A stretch of 64,000 bases of DNA from positions 124,001-188,000 of the forward strand of contig UBXV01000009.1 in assembly GCA_900469625.1 (NCBI GenBank), read 5' to 3'. The translations under genes and the position numbers were made by a program. The notes below the pieces were generated by a model that was given only the letters and a program-made list of their open reading frames with translations, was not told the origin of the DNA and did not search any database. Shown in pieces: positions 54,615 through 63,063 of the stretch. The DNA comes from Hyphomicrobiales bacterium (GTDB taxonomy: Bacteria; Pseudomonadota; Alphaproteobacteria; Rhizobiales; Rhizobiaceae). Position 1 is the first letter of the stretch. The number at the start of each line of letters is the position of its first letter.

Positions 54615-55363
54615 GCGCGAACAGGCCGCTTGTTGCAATGACCTGCGACACCAGAGAGTTCGACGGCACGCTATGGCATGTTGCGCAGCAGCAATATGTC
54701 GTGGCGGCCGCCGCCGGCGCGCAGGTCACACCATTGCTGGTGCCTGCCCTTGGCGATGCACTCGACCTCGACCGCGTGCTGGATGCGGTCGACGGACTTA
54801 TCGCCACCGGGTCGAAATCCAATGTGTTTCCGGGTCTCTACGGTGGCGATCCCGGCGAAACGAACGGGCCGTATGACCAGGCCCGGGATGCGACCTCATT
54901 GCCGCTTATCTGCAAAGCGTTGGCGCGTGGCATCCCGGTGTTGGCAATTTGCCGGGGCATGCAGGAACTCAATGTTGCTCTTGGAGGCACATTGCAGACG
55001 GAAATCCAGGAGCGCGACGGAGCGCTTGACCACCGGATGCCCGAAGCCGCGACGCGCGACGAGCGCTTTGCCATTCGACAAACCGTGACCGCGGCGCCCG
55101 GCGCATGCCTGGCTGCGATTGCAGGCACGGCGCCCTTGCAGATCAATTCCCTCCACCGGCAGGCTATCGATCGGCTGGCGGACGGTTTGCGCGTCGAGGC
55201 ACTGGCCGAGGACGGCATCATCGAAGCCGTGTCGACGGATGACACCGGCGCGTTCATCCTGGGTGTTCAATGGCACCCGGAATACTGGGTCAGCAGCGAT
55301 CCCACATCGGCGGCGATCTTTGCGGCCTTTGGCGAGGCCGTGCGTCGACATGCCGTTTCGTGA
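54611..55363 (+). CDS. puuD: Gamma-glutamyl hydrolase, PuuD type
   Basis: 250 residues. Class I glutamine-amidotransferase-like hydrolase that removes the gamma-glutamyl group at the end of the Puu pathway. Nucleophile Cys114 in LAICRGMQELNVALGG and His in GVQWHPEYW (about residue 229) with the Glu two residues later. Starts ATGA-overlapped with puuA. The PuuB oxidase, which normally oxidises the glutamylated amine between these steps, is not found in the window. Confidence 0.9.
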   Translation: MSANRPLVAMTCDTREFDGTLWHVAQQQYVVAAAAGAQVTPLLVPALGDALDLDRVLDAVDGLIATGSKSNVFPGLYGGDPGETNGPYDQARDATSLPLICKALARGIPVLAICRGMQELNVALGGTLQTEIQERDGALDHRMPEAATRDERFAIRQTVTAAPGACLAAIAGTAPLQINSLHRQAIDRLADGLRVEALAEDGIIEAVSTDDTGAFILGVQWHPEYWVSSDPTSAAIFAAFGEAVRRHAVS

Positions 55364-55372
55364 CGCGTCGCT

Positions 55373-55390
55373 CGATCACCGATCGCGCAA
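55373..55390. promoter_or_regulatory. Shared operator site 3 (upstream of GntR gene)
   Basis: CGATC-ACCG-ATCGCGCAA, followed by ATATG. Same two blocks and same spacing as sites 1 and 2, located ten bases after puuD and about 100 bases before the GntR start, as expected for autoregulation. Confidence 0.55.
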
Positions 55391-55493
55391 ATATGGTGTA
55401 TTCGCTGGAACTTACGGATGGCACTCGGGGTGTGAACGTTATATTGCATGGTCATTGGATGATGGCCAGCTTGGCACAGAGATGGAGACTGAA

Positions 55494-56183
55494 GTGGAGA
55501 AACGGACACAGTTTGGTCTCGCGTCCGTGGAAACCGAGCCGCTGCACGAGAAAGTCTATCGCGAGATCGCGCGGGCTCTTATTTCCGGCCAGTTCGAGCC
55601 CGGGCAGAAGCTGACGTCACGCAAGCTGGCAAAGGAGCTCGGCACGAGCGATATGCCGGTGCGCAGCGCCCTTCTCCGGCTGCAGGCCCTGCATGCGCTC
55701 AATGCGCTGCCCAACGGAAGCCTGGAAGTCCCGGTGATGACGGTCGAGGCGTTTAGCCAGCTCACGGATGCCCGCAAGTTGCTGGAGGGTGGCGCGACGG
55801 CGCGGGCCTCGGCACTGCTCAACGGCAACAACCTGCGGACCGTCCGCCGCCTTAGCAACGAACTGACCGAAGCCGCACGCAAGGGCGATATCGGCCAGTA
55901 TCTCGCGGCCAATTACGACTTCAAGTTCTCGATTTATCGCCATTGCGGCAACGAGGCGCTGATCTTCCTGATCGAGACGCTCTGGATGCAGGTCGGGCCT
56001 TTCCTTCGGCGCTTTGCCGAAGGATTTGACGGCGACCTGTCCGGCATATTGGCGATCGACTATCATGAGGATGCCTTGGCTGCCCTTGAAGCCGGCAATG
56101 CGGATGCAGCGAGCGCGGCGATCATCAAGGATATCGAGGCTGGCGCGGTCTATCTGCTCGCCAATGCGCGGTTTGGCGACTGA
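55494..56183 (+). CDS. GntR-family regulator (FCD type), probable regulator of the amine cluster
   Basis: 229 residues from GTG at 55494, which has TGGAGAC five bases upstream; the ATG at 55482 is an alternative with a weaker site. N-terminal winged helix (about 12-75: LHEKVYREIARALISGQFEPGQKLTSRKLAKELGTSDMPVRSAL) and an all-helical FCD domain with the metal-binding pattern partly kept (LAANYDFKFSIYRHCGNE). It lies directly after puuCAD and has the shared operator in its own upstream region, so it is the best candidate for the regulator of sites 1-3. Confidence 0.87.
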   Translation: MEKRTQFGLASVETEPLHEKVYREIARALISGQFEPGQKLTSRKLAKELGTSDMPVRSALLRLQALHALNALPNGSLEVPVMTVEAFSQLTDARKLLEGGATARASALLNGNNLRTVRRLSNELTEAARKGDIGQYLAANYDFKFSIYRHCGNEALIFLIETLWMQVGPFLRRFAEGFDGDLSGILAIDYHEDALAALEAGNADAASAAIIKDIEAGAVYLLANARFGD

Positions 56184-56236
56184 CGCGTCGCCGGACTGGC
56201 ATCCCATTCTCCCCGTTCGCATGCCGATCGTCCTCA

Positions 56237-56362
56237 ACCTTGCCGATACCGGATATCGTCCAGATCCTGTCGCAGTCGGCGGGAGCCCGCCGGATGCTTC
56301 CGTCGCGGTTACGGTGCGGCTGTCGCCACCGAACCGGTGAAAGATATGGCATCAACGCTGTC
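56237..56362 (-). pseudogene. Fossil of an aldehyde dehydrogenase gene
   Basis: On the minus strand 56309-56362 encodes DSVDAISFTGSVAT, matching the cofactor loop of the ALDH at 50026-51471 (GVDAVSFTGSVATG), then a stop. Further on, 56237-56278 in another frame encodes RLRQDLDDIRYRQG, like QLQQDLDYIAIAKG of that same enzyme. In the intact gene about 120 codons separate these two pieces, so most of the gene is gone. The first match is strong, the second suggestive. Confidence 0.45.
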
Positions 56363-56423
56363 TGGCGCTGGCCTTCGCCTTTCCGCCCACCTAGAATGGG
56401 CGCGTTGAACAGAATGGACCGTT

Positions 56424-57047
56424 ATGGCGAAGTCACATGAAGCGGCCGAGCAACTGGCGCAGTTGATCACCACGATCCGCAGGGACATCATCTTTGGCGC
56501 CTATGCGCCCGGCACATGGTTGAAGCTGAGCGAACTGCAGCATCAGTATGATGCGAGCCCGTTCCACATCCGCCGCGCACTGGACCATCTGAAGAACGAC
56601 AAGCTCGTCGATCACGTTGCCAATGCTGGATTCCGCGTCGCGACGCTCGATGTGACGACCCGAAACGAGACGCTGTTCGTACGCATACTGCTCGAGCGCA
56701 GCGCGGCCCCCCTCATCACCGCCCGGGCCGACGCGGCCGACATCGCCGAGCTGCGGCGGCTTGCCCTGATCTTCGAAGCCAGCATCTCCGAAGACGGCAG
56801 GCAGGCGCAGGCCCACGCCAACCACAATTTTCACTCCTATCTCTACTCGCTCACACGCAACACCGTATTGAGCGAGACGATCAACGAGATGCGCAACCGC
56901 AGCGGCCAGTTCACCACCGGCCGCTGGCGCTCGGTGGAAGGGCTGCAGGCGAGCAGCCGCGACCATTTCGCCATCGTGGCGGCGATCGAGGAGCGCGATC
57001 CCTATGAGGTCGAGCAGGCCATCGTCGGCCACATCAAGGCGTTCTGA
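56424..57047 (+). CDS. Second GntR-family regulator (FCD type)
   Basis: 207 residues. Winged helix (about 12-70: LITTIRRDIIFGAYAPGTWLKLSELQHQYDASPFHIRRALDHL) and FCD domain with HANHNFHSYLYSLTRN and SRDHFAIVAAIEERD, which carry the usual His residues. Only weakly similar to the preceding GntR, so not a recent duplicate. It is convergent with the beta-lactamase-fold gene that ends the ABC transporter operon and is the obvious candidate to regulate that operon. Confidence 0.86.
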   Translation: MAKSHEAAEQLAQLITTIRRDIIFGAYAPGTWLKLSELQHQYDASPFHIRRALDHLKNDKLVDHVANAGFRVATLDVTTRNETLFVRILLERSAAPLITARADAADIAELRRLALIFEASISEDGRQAQAHANHNFHSYLYSLTRNTVLSETINEMRNRSGQFTTGRWRSVEGLQASSRDHFAIVAAIEERDPYEVEQAIVGHIKAF

Positions 57048-57068
57048 ACGCCTGCACCGTCCTCAGCG

Positions 57069-57920
57069 TCAGCCCAATGCGTCCCAGCAGGCCCGCGACA
57101 GTTCGGCGATAGCCGCCGTCGAGGCGACGCGACCCGGCAGGCCGTTGGGCATGACCCTCGGCACCCGGTCAGTCGTTATGCTCATGATGTAGAGCGGAGC
57201 GGAGTCCTTGAAGACGATTGCCGAATCCATCCAGCCACGTTCGCCCCAGCCCGTCTTGTTGGCCACCTCGGCCATCGTCGGAAGATGCCCCGGAATCATG
57301 CTGCGGAAGCGCTGCCAGGTCAGAAAGCGCAGTGCCATGGCGCAATGCTCGGCGTCGACACCAAGCCGCGCAATCGCGTCCGCATCGCCCTTGGCGCCGG
57401 CGTAGATCAGTTGCAGCAGCAGCACCTGGTCGCGCGCCGTTGTTGTCGTGACATGGTCAAGCGCATGTTCGGGCGACAATCCCAGAGGCGGCAAGCGGGT
57501 GCGATGCGTCGTGTTGGTCATGCCAATACGGCGGCAATAGTCGGTGAATTCGGAGATTTCCAAACCCTTCATCACCTCATAGGTGCAGATGTTGTCGCTG
57601 GTGATGATCATCTGCAGGATGGCGTCGCGCATCGGAAAAGTCAGGCCTGGCGTCATGTACTGGCACACGCCTGATAGAATTCCCGGCTGCGCCTCCTTCG
57701 CGATGACGACTGGCTGGTCAAGGTCCAGGCGCCCTTCGGCAGCGGCATGCAGCGCAGCCATCATGACGGATGTCTTGCGAACACTCGCAGAGGGAAGAAC
57801 GGCATCGCCACCGCGCGTCAGCTCTTCCCCGCCGGCTGCCAACCGGACGTGCCAGTAGATATCGAAGCCTCGATTTTCAGACAGGGCTTGCAGCCTGGCG
57901 TCCAGTTCCGATGCGGTCAT
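57069..57920 (-). CDS. Class A beta-lactamase-fold serine hydrolase
   Basis: 283 residues without a signal peptide, so cytoplasmic. SxxK is Ser46-Val-Arg-Lys49 (SASVRKTS), an SDN triplet is at 108-110 and KTG at 222-224 (NKTGWGERG), all in class A order. I do not see a clear ExxLN Omega-loop with the deacylating Glu, so true beta-lactamase activity is doubtful; an amidase or esterase is likelier. It is the last gene of the C45-ABC operon, 113 bases after the binding protein, and may process the imported compound. Confidence 0.8.
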   Translation of the reverse strand: MTASELDARLQALSENRGFDIYWHVRLAAGGEELTRGGDAVLPSASVRKTSVMMAALHAAAEGRLDLDQPVVIAKEAQPGILSGVCQYMTPGLTFPMRDAILQMIITSDNICTYEVMKGLEISEFTDYCRRIGMTNTTHRTRLPPLGLSPEHALDHVTTTTARDQVLLLQLIYAGAKGDADAIARLGVDAEHCAMALRFLTWQRFRSMIPGHLPTMAEVANKTGWGERGWMDSAIVFKDSAPLYIMSITTDRVPRVMPNGLPGRVASTAAIAELSRACWDALG

Positions 57921-58033
57921 TTCACTCTTTCCTTGTCAAGATTTGCAGGCGAAGCCGCCTCGCGACCGCTCCGGGGAAGGAGCTGCCGCGAGGCCGCGAG
58001 AGACATGCGCTCGGCAAGCGCATGTCAGGCAGG

Positions 58034-59614
58034 TCACTTGATGGAGACATTCCACAATGTCGGGGTGTCGAAGGGCGCCGACTTGATGCCTTCAAGACGC
58101 TTGTTGAAGCCGTTTGCCAGCGTCATGTGGAAGAGGCTGACAGCAGGCGCTTCCTCGATGAAAAGGGCATAGATTTCGTCCGAGATCGCCCGAACTTCGT
58201 CAGGGTCGGTGGCCACGAGCCCCTTCTTGAGCAGTGCGATGGCGCGTTCATCCTTCCAGACCTTGCGTGATTCCGGCCCGATGATGCGCTCCCACGCTCC
58301 CATCGGGTCAAAACGGCCCGAATAGCTGAACGACTGCGACTGATACTTGCCACCCGTATAGCGCTCGAGCTGCAGACCCCATTCGAGCGTCTCGATCGTC
58401 ACATTGATGCCGGCTGCCTGCAACTGGCTCTGAATGATGATCGCCTGGTCGAACATCGACTGGAAGCTCTTGTTGGCAATGATGGTGATCGGCTCGCCGT
58501 CATAGCCGGCTTCAGCCAGCAATTCGCGCGTTCGGTCCGGATTGGCCGCCAAGGGTTCGTTGGCGATCGGCGAGTAGTAACGGCTGACGCGCGGCATCGG
58601 CGTGGACGTGCCGGTGGCCAGACCGTAGGTCACACCCTGCGCGACTGCCTGGCGGTCGATGGCCGATGCAATCGCCTGGCGCAGCGCCTTGTTCTGCAGC
58701 AGCGGATCTTTCTGGTTGAGCAGCAGGGCATACCAGACCGTTGTCTCGGACAGCACGACGTCGAGCGCCGCCTCTTGCCTGATCTGATCTACTGACTGGC
58801 TGGCGACCGAGGAAACATCGAGCTCTCCCGAACGCAGCCCAACGATGCGCGCGGCCGGATCGGTGACAACCGAGAAGCGGATCTTGTCGACCATGGCTTC
58901 CTTGCGGCCGATACGGCCATTGGCTTCGCCGGCGGGCGACTTGTAGTCGGCAAAACGGAGCACTTCAGCATACTCGCCGATCTTCCGCTCGCCTGCCGCG
59001 AACGGGCCGGTGCCGATGACCGAACCCCAACTGCCGTCGGCCTTCAGCGAACTCTTGTGAAACACCGGCGTACCGGCGCAGTCGGTCCGCGCCAGGGTGT
59101 AGGCGAACGAACCGTTGGGCTCTGCAAGCCTGTAGACCACGGTCAGCGGATTCGGCGTCTCGACGGCGAGCACCTTGACGTTGCCTTCGAAGACCGCCTT
59201 GCAACGCCAGACGGACCCCTCGGCCATCAGATAGTCCCAGGACCATTTGACATCGGCCGAGGTCAGCGTCTCGCCGTTGTGAAACTTCACGCCGTCGCGC
59301 AGCTTGAAGACGTAGGTCTTGCCGCCATCCTCGACCGAATAGGACTCGGCCAAAACGGGCCCGACTTCCAGATTGCTGCCGTATGCGACGAGGCCCTCGA
59401 CGACATGCATGTGAACCGGGTCAGCCATGCCCTCGCTTTGGCGCGCCGGGTCGACGCCCCTGATGTCTTCGTTCAGGGCAGCACGGATGATGCTGCCCCC
59501 TTGAGCGATAGCCGGGTCGGCAAAGCCGATGCCCAGTGACAGTACGACAAAGGCAACCCCCAAGCGCCCTGATCGAACGTTCGCAAATCTCTGAAAACTG
59601 AAAATCATCCCCAC
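58034..59614 (-). CDS. ABC transporter substrate-binding protein, family 5
   Basis: 526 residues with a cleavable signal peptide (RLGVAFVVLSLGIGFADPAIAQ, cut about residue 38). SBP_bac_5 fold: SYSVEDGGKTYVFKLRDGVKFHNGE, VDKIRFSVVTD, NKALRQAIASAIDRQAVAQGV. Family 5 proteins bind peptides, opines, nickel chelates or glycosides; the ligand is not predictable. It lies 49 bases after the ATPase gene in the same direction. The gap contains an A/T-rich dyad TGTAA-N7-TTACA (59652-59668). Confidence 0.9.
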   Translation of the reverse strand: MGMIFSFQRFANVRSGRLGVAFVVLSLGIGFADPAIAQGGSIIRAALNEDIRGVDPARQSEGMADPVHMHVVEGLVAYGSNLEVGPVLAESYSVEDGGKTYVFKLRDGVKFHNGETLTSADVKWSWDYLMAEGSVWRCKAVFEGNVKVLAVETPNPLTVVYRLAEPNGSFAYTLARTDCAGTPVFHKSSLKADGSWGSVIGTGPFAAGERKIGEYAEVLRFADYKSPAGEANGRIGRKEAMVDKIRFSVVTDPAARIVGLRSGELDVSSVASQSVDQIRQEAALDVVLSETTVWYALLLNQKDPLLQNKALRQAIASAIDRQAVAQGVTYGLATGTSTPMPRVSRYYSPIANEPLAANPDRTRELLAEAGYDGEPITIIANKSFQSMFDQAIIIQSQLQAAGINVTIETLEWGLQLERYTGGKYQSQSFSYSGRFDPMGAWERIIGPESRKVWKDERAIALLKKGLVATDPDEVRAISDEIYALFIEEAPAVSLFHMTLANGFNKRLEGIKSAPFDTPTLWNVSIK

Positions 59615-59663
59615 CTCCCGTTTTTATATGTCGTCGTTGTCTAGAGATAACTGTAAGAAATTA

Positions 59664-61292
59664 TTACAACAATTCCTTGTCTCGCTGATCCAGATGATCA
59701 CCGGCAGCTCGTCTGGGTGCGATCGAAGGCCTGTCGATTACCGGTGCGGCTTCGACCAGCCGACGCGTATAGGGATGGCTCGGCTTGTCGAGGACCGAAG
59801 CCGTCGGCCCGGCTTCGACAACGATGCCGTTCTCCATGACCACCACGCGCTGGGCGATGCGCCGCACCGCAGAGAGATCATGGCTGATGAACAGGCACGC
59901 AAAGCCGTAGCGCGCCTGAAGCGAAAGGATCAGGTCGAGAACCTGGGCCTGAATTGTCATGTCGAGCGCCGAAACCGGCTCGTCGGCAACCACAAACGCC
60001 GGGCGCCGCACGATCGCCCTGGCGATCGCGATGCGTTGGCGCTGGCCTCCCGACAATTCATGGGGGAACCGTCGCTCCATGCCCGTGAGCCCGACATCGG
60101 CCATGACCTCGGCAACGCGGGCATCCTTTTCGGCACCGGTCATATCGCCGACATGGCGAAGCGGCTCGCGCACGATCGCGCCAATGCGCTGACGTGGGTC
60201 GAGGGACGAGTATGGATCCTGGAACACCATCTGGCAGGCGAGACGGACGTCCCGGTCGACGGCGCCGCCCGACATGATGCTGCGGTCGCGAAACGTCACC
60301 TCGCCCGAAGAGAGCGGCACGAGGCCGAGAATGGCCCGGCCCATCGTCGTTTTGCCCGAGCCGCTGCCGCCGACAAGCGCCACCGTCTCGCCCTCGCCGA
60401 TCGAAAGGTCGACGCCGTTGACCGCATTGCTGTGGCGGCCGCGATAGGTGACCGAAACCGCCTTGGCGCGGACCAGTTCACGAACGACGGTCCCGGCAGG
60501 GGCTGGCGGTGCGCCATCGCTGCGGCGGGCTGCCGCAACCAGCTCTTGCGTATAGGGGTGCTCGGCATGGTCGATGATGCGCCTGGTCGAACCCCTTTCG
60601 ACCACATCGCCATTCTTCAGAACGGTCATTTCCTGGGTGTAGCGCGATACCAGCCCGAGATTGTGGGTAATGAGCAGCACGGCCGTGTTGTTCTCGCGCG
60701 CAAGTTCGACCATCAGGTCCAGCACTTCGCGCTGGGCGAGCGTATCCAGTGCCGTTGTCGGCTCATCCGCCACCAGCAGACGCGGCTTGAGCAACATGAC
60801 CGAGGCCAGCAGGATGCGCTGGCGCATGCCGCCGGAAAACTGGTGCGGGAAGGCCCTCAGGCAGGCTTCCGGATCAGCGATGCGGACACGCTCCAGCATT
60901 GCCAGCGACAGTGCCTTGATATCGGCGCGCGACAGGCGCCGGTGCTGCGCGAGGCCTTCGGCCATCTGCGCCCCGATCGAAATCGCCGGATTGAGCGACA
61001 CCATTGGCTCCTGGAAGACCATGCCCATGCCGGGTCCGCGCAAGGCGCGCATTCGCCGGTCGCTGACGCCTGTGATCTCTTCGCCATCAAGGCGTATCGA
61101 ACCGCCGGTAATGCGCAGTCCGCCTGGCAACAGCCGCATGACGGCGCGGGCGGCCATCGTCTTGCCGCTGCCGGACTCGCCGACAAGGGCAGAAAGCTGT
61201 CCGGCCGCGAGCGACAGGTCGACGCCATGCAGGACTTCCAGGCGATTGGTCGCAACGCGCAGGCCGCTGATTTCGAGGACTGGAGTGCTCAT
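59664..61292 (-). CDS. ABC transporter ATPase, fused DppD-DppF type
   Basis: 542 residues containing two complete ATPase domains. First: Walker A GESGSGKTMAAR (about 38-49), signature FSGGMRQRI (about 150), Walker B LLVADEPTTALD. Second: GGSGSGKTTMGR (about 308-320), LSGGQRQRI (about 413), FVVADEPVSALD. The order is that of oligopeptide/dipeptide importers in which the two subunits are fused. Overlaps the permease by ATGA. Confidence 0.93.
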   Translation of the reverse strand: MSTPVLEISGLRVATNRLEVLHGVDLSLAAGQLSALVGESGSGKTMAARAVMRLLPGGLRITGGSIRLDGEEITGVSDRRMRALRGPGMGMVFQEPMVSLNPAISIGAQMAEGLAQHRRLSRADIKALSLAMLERVRIADPEACLRAFPHQFSGGMRQRILLASVMLLKPRLLVADEPTTALDTLAQREVLDLMVELARENNTAVLLITHNLGLVSRYTQEMTVLKNGDVVERGSTRRIIDHAEHPYTQELVAAARRSDGAPPAPAGTVVRELVRAKAVSVTYRGRHSNAVNGVDLSIGEGETVALVGGSGSGKTTMGRAILGLVPLSSGEVTFRDRSIMSGGAVDRDVRLACQMVFQDPYSSLDPRQRIGAIVREPLRHVGDMTGAEKDARVAEVMADVGLTGMERRFPHELSGGQRQRIAIARAIVRRPAFVVADEPVSALDMTIQAQVLDLILSLQARYGFACLFISHDLSAVRRIAQRVVVMENGIVVEAGPTASVLDKPSHPYTRRLVEAAPVIDRPSIAPRRAAGDHLDQRDKELL

Positions 61293-62101
61293 ATTGCAGC
61301 CATTCGTGGGTCAAGACGGTCGCGAAGGGCATCGCCGAGCAAATTGGTGCCTAGCAGTGCGACGGAGATACAGATGCCGGGTGCCAGGCTCAGCCAAAGC
61401 GCCTGTTCGAAGAACGGCTGACCGGAGGCCAGCATGTTGCCCCATGTGGGAGCCGGCGGCGGAACGCCAAGCCCGAGAAACGACAGGGCGCTTTCAGACA
61501 GGATCGCCCAGCCGAACATTGAGGTGCCCAGGACGGTGATCGGCGCCAGGCAATTGGGCAGGACATGTACGAGCATGGTGTACAGTTCCGAATTTCCAAT
61601 GACGCGCGACGCCTCGACATATTCCCTCTCGCGGGCGGAAAGCACGGAACTGCGCACGATCCGCATGACACCGGGCATGTAGGCGATGGCGAGCGCGATC
61701 ACGATGCCATTGCGGCCCGCGCCGACAATGACGATCAATGTGAGCGCCAAGAGGATGCCGGGAAATGCAAGCAGGGCATCGCTGACGGCACTGATGCCAC
61801 GGGCAGCCCACCCGCGGGTGACACCCGCAAGCATGCCCAGAAACGTGCCGGAAACGATGGCCAGGGCGACCGTTATTGCCGCGATACTCAGGCTCGCCGT
61901 CGCCCCCGCCATCAAGCGGCTCAGCACGTCTCGACCAAATTCGTCCGTTCCGAGCCAGTTGGCCGATGACGGCACGCCCAATCGGTTGAGCATATCGAGC
62001 TGCAATGGATTGTAAGGTGTCCAGAAGGCACCGAGAATTGCCGCGGCCAGCAGCCCACCGGTCAACGCCGCCCCAGCGAAAAGATTTGCCTTATTTATCA
62101 T
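61289..62101 (-). CDS. ABC transporter permease, DppC type
   Basis: 270 residues. N-terminal membrane helix then the binding-protein-dependent transport domain; the EAA loop includes EYVEASRVIGNSELYTMLVHVLPNC. The segment LGTDEFGRDVLSRLMAGATASL is characteristic of DppC/OppC. Starts four bases after the DppB-type permease stop and overlaps the ATPase gene by four bases. Confidence 0.93.
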   Translation of the reverse strand: MINKANLFAGAALTGGLLAAAILGAFWTPYNPLQLDMLNRLGVPSSANWLGTDEFGRDVLSRLMAGATASLSIAAITVALAIVSGTFLGMLAGVTRGWAARGISAVSDALLAFPGILLALTLIVIVGAGRNGIVIALAIAYMPGVMRIVRSSVLSAREREYVEASRVIGNSELYTMLVHVLPNCLAPITVLGTSMFGWAILSESALSFLGLGVPPPAPTWGNMLASGQPFFEQALWLSLAPGICISVALLGTNLLGDALRDRLDPRMAAI

Positions 62102-62105
62102 TGCG

Positions 62106-63050
62106 CTATTCCACCGTTACGCGCGGATCGAAGACCGGGTAGAGCAGGTCGACAACAAGGTTTATGAGCACGAACACCGTGGCGGTCAGCAGCAGGCAGC
62201 CCTGCACGACAGGGTAGTCACGGGCGAAAATCGACTCCACAAGCAGCTTGCCGATGCCCGGCAGCGTGAACACCGTCTCCAGCACTGCGATACCGCCCAG
62301 GAGATTGCCCAGCATCAGCCCGATCAGGGTGAGCGTCGGTGCGAAGGCGTTGGGAAAGACGTGTCGAACCAGCACCTTCCACTCGGGAATGCCCTTGGCG
62401 CGGGCGTGCGTGACATATTCCAGCCGGAGCACCTCGATGGTGCTGGCACGCGCCATGCGGATCAGCACGCCGATTTCAATCAGCGCAAGCGTGACGACAG
62501 GCAGGATGATGAATGATAGCGCACGCAAGATGTCCCCGTCGAAGCCGACGAAACCAAGGACCGGGACCCAGCCCAGCTTGAGCCCGAAGACCAGCAGCAT
62601 GATCAGTCCGAGCCAGAAGCTCGGAATGGACAGCAACAGAGTTGCGAGCGATATCGCAACAACGTCGGTCAGGCTGTTCTGGCGCCATGCGGCGATCATG
62701 CCCGCGGGAACCGCAATTGCCACGGCAATGGCAACGGCCAGGACGACGATCGTCGCGGTAACGCCGAAGCGGTCCAGAATGAGCGGCAGGACGTCCTGCC
62801 CTGTTCGCGTCGAAACGCCGAAGTCGCCCGACAGCAGACTTGCAAGCCAGTAACCAAACTGCACCGGCAAGGGTTGATCGAGCCCCCAGCGGCCACGAAG
62901 GATCTGGAGTTGCTCGTCGGTCGCGGACTCGCCCAGCATCAGCGACGCCGGATCCCCGGGGATCAGTCGCATGATGAAGAAGACAGTGATGCCGACAAGC
63001 GACAGCGTGATGCCCGTCATCAAGGTTCGGCGAAGGAAATAGCGAAACAT
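62106..63050 (-). CDS. ABC transporter permease, DppB type
   Basis: 314 residues with six predicted helices. N-terminal LIPGDPASLMLGESATDEQ and WGLDQPLPVQFGYWLASLLSGDFG are classic DppB/OppB features; the EAA loop is LRLEYVTHARAKGIPEWKVLVRHVFPN. It forms the channel with the DppC-type protein. Begins 13 bases after the C45 gene. Confidence 0.93.
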   Translation of the reverse strand: MFRYFLRRTLMTGITLSLVGITVFFIMRLIPGDPASLMLGESATDEQLQILRGRWGLDQPLPVQFGYWLASLLSGDFGVSTRTGQDVLPLILDRFGVTATIVVLAVAIAVAIAVPAGMIAAWRQNSLTDVVAISLATLLLSIPSFWLGLIMLLVFGLKLGWVPVLGFVGFDGDILRALSFIILPVVTLALIEIGVLIRMARASTIEVLRLEYVTHARAKGIPEWKVLVRHVFPNAFAPTLTLIGLMLGNLLGGIAVLETVFTLPGIGKLLVESIFARDYPVVQGCLLLTATVFVLINLVVDLLYPVFDPRVTVE

Positions 63051-63063
63051 CGATACCTCGATC

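Noticed and set aside
57069-57920. Functional beta-lactamase resistance gene
   Set aside because: No signal peptide and no clear Omega-loop Glu; operon context suggests a metabolic hydrolase.
59652-59668. TGTAA-N7-TTACA dyad between the ATPase and binding-protein genes as an operator
   Set aside because: Short and A/T-rich inside an operon, overlapping the ATPase stop codon; more likely chance or an mRNA feature.
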